Below are positions 6,635 to 6,858 of a DNA stretch of 6,858 bases, in pieces. Origin of the DNA: Caldisericaceae bacterium (GTDB lineage Bacteria; Calditrichota; Calditrichia; Calditrichales; Calditrichaceae); contig JAGHBR010000424.1 of assembly GCA_021160885.1 (NCBI GenBank), forward strand, positions 1-6,858, given 5' to 3'. Position 1 is the first letter of the stretch. Every line of letters begins with the position of its first letter. Below the pieces are notes generated by a model. It was not told the origin of the DNA, did no database searches, and worked only from the letters and a program-made list of their open reading frames with translations. Position numbers and translations under genes: made by a program.

Positions 6635-6858
6635 ATGTCTAAAAAAAATATTCTTTTAATTGCCGGTGAAGTTTCTGCCGATCACCACGGCGCCCGATTG
6701 ATTGCTGAGCTAAAAAAACTGCAATCCGATTTTCATTTATGGGGCATTGGAGGCGACGAATTACAAAACCAGGGCATGGAAGTCCTTTTTCATGTGGAAC
6801 AGATGTCCTTTTTGGGTGTGGGCGAAGTAATTCGCCATTTACCTTTTGTGCGCAAAGT
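6635..6858 (+). CDS. lpxB: Lipid-A-disaccharide synthase, N-terminal part (cut by window end)
   Basis: The first 74 codons of a GT19-family glycosyltransferase, which joins UDP-2,3-diacylglucosamine and lipid X to make the lipid A disaccharide at the inner face of the cytoplasmic membrane; the full family length is about 380 aa. The protein begins MSKKNILLIAGEVSADHHGA. The AGExSxDxxGAxLIxxLK block, the following WGIGGDELQNQGMEV, and the GVGEVIRHLP block match the LpxB N-terminus in order and spacing. One difference is Ala15 (AGEVSAD) where the family usually has Gly (AGExSGD). The start at 6635 is supported by AAGGA (6625-6629) five bases upstream and by the conserved block starting at the usual distance from it. 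The gene is divergent from the TolC-like gene. Its presence shows the cell makes lipid A. Confidence 0.9.
   Translation, partial: MSKKNILLIAGEVSADHHGARLIAELKKLQSDFHLWGIGGDELQNQGMEVLFHVEQMSFLGVGEVIRHLPFVRK

Overview
The window comes from a Gram-negative (diderm) bacterium: it carries RND efflux transporters, a TolC-type outer-membrane channel and the start of lpxB (lipid A synthesis). Coding DNA is of moderate GC and the spacers are AT-rich. The spacers carry short repeats of a kind I associate with Bacteroidota and other FCB-group or Calditrichota genomes. The lineage guess is weak and rests on style only; there is no marker gene that fixes it.

Layout: (1) positions 1-1370, plus strand, hold the C-terminal 455 codons of an RND (HAE1-like) transporter whose N-terminal half lies outside the window. 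(2) Positions 1370-4522, plus strand, hold a complete second RND transporter of 1050 aa, whose ATG shares one base with the stop of the first (TAATG). (3) Positions 4523-4821 are a non-coding spacer between convergent genes, with two hairpins and a cluster of TCTGCG repeats. (4) Positions 4822-6324, minus strand, hold a complete 500-aa TolC-family outer-membrane factor with a signal peptide. (5) Positions 6325-6634 are the intergenic region between the divergent tolC-like gene and lpxB. It holds a dyad, a 7-bp tandem repeat, a degenerate GCGGGAATCC-type palindrome and a candidate lpxB promoter. (6) Positions 6635-6858, plus strand, hold the first 74 codons of lpxB, cut by the window end.

How the genes may work together: two adjacent, translationally coupled RND pumps suggest either a heteromeric inner-membrane pump (as in MdtBC) or two pumps sharing partners. 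The convergent TolC-like protein is the obvious candidate exit duct. A periplasmic adaptor (HlyD/AcrA type) would be expected upstream of the window and is not seen here. lpxB is probably unrelated in function. No clearly novel system is visible. The points most worth a second look are the paired pumps, their changed proton-relay residues, a 20-residue insertion in the porter domain of the second pump, and the repeat-rich spacers.
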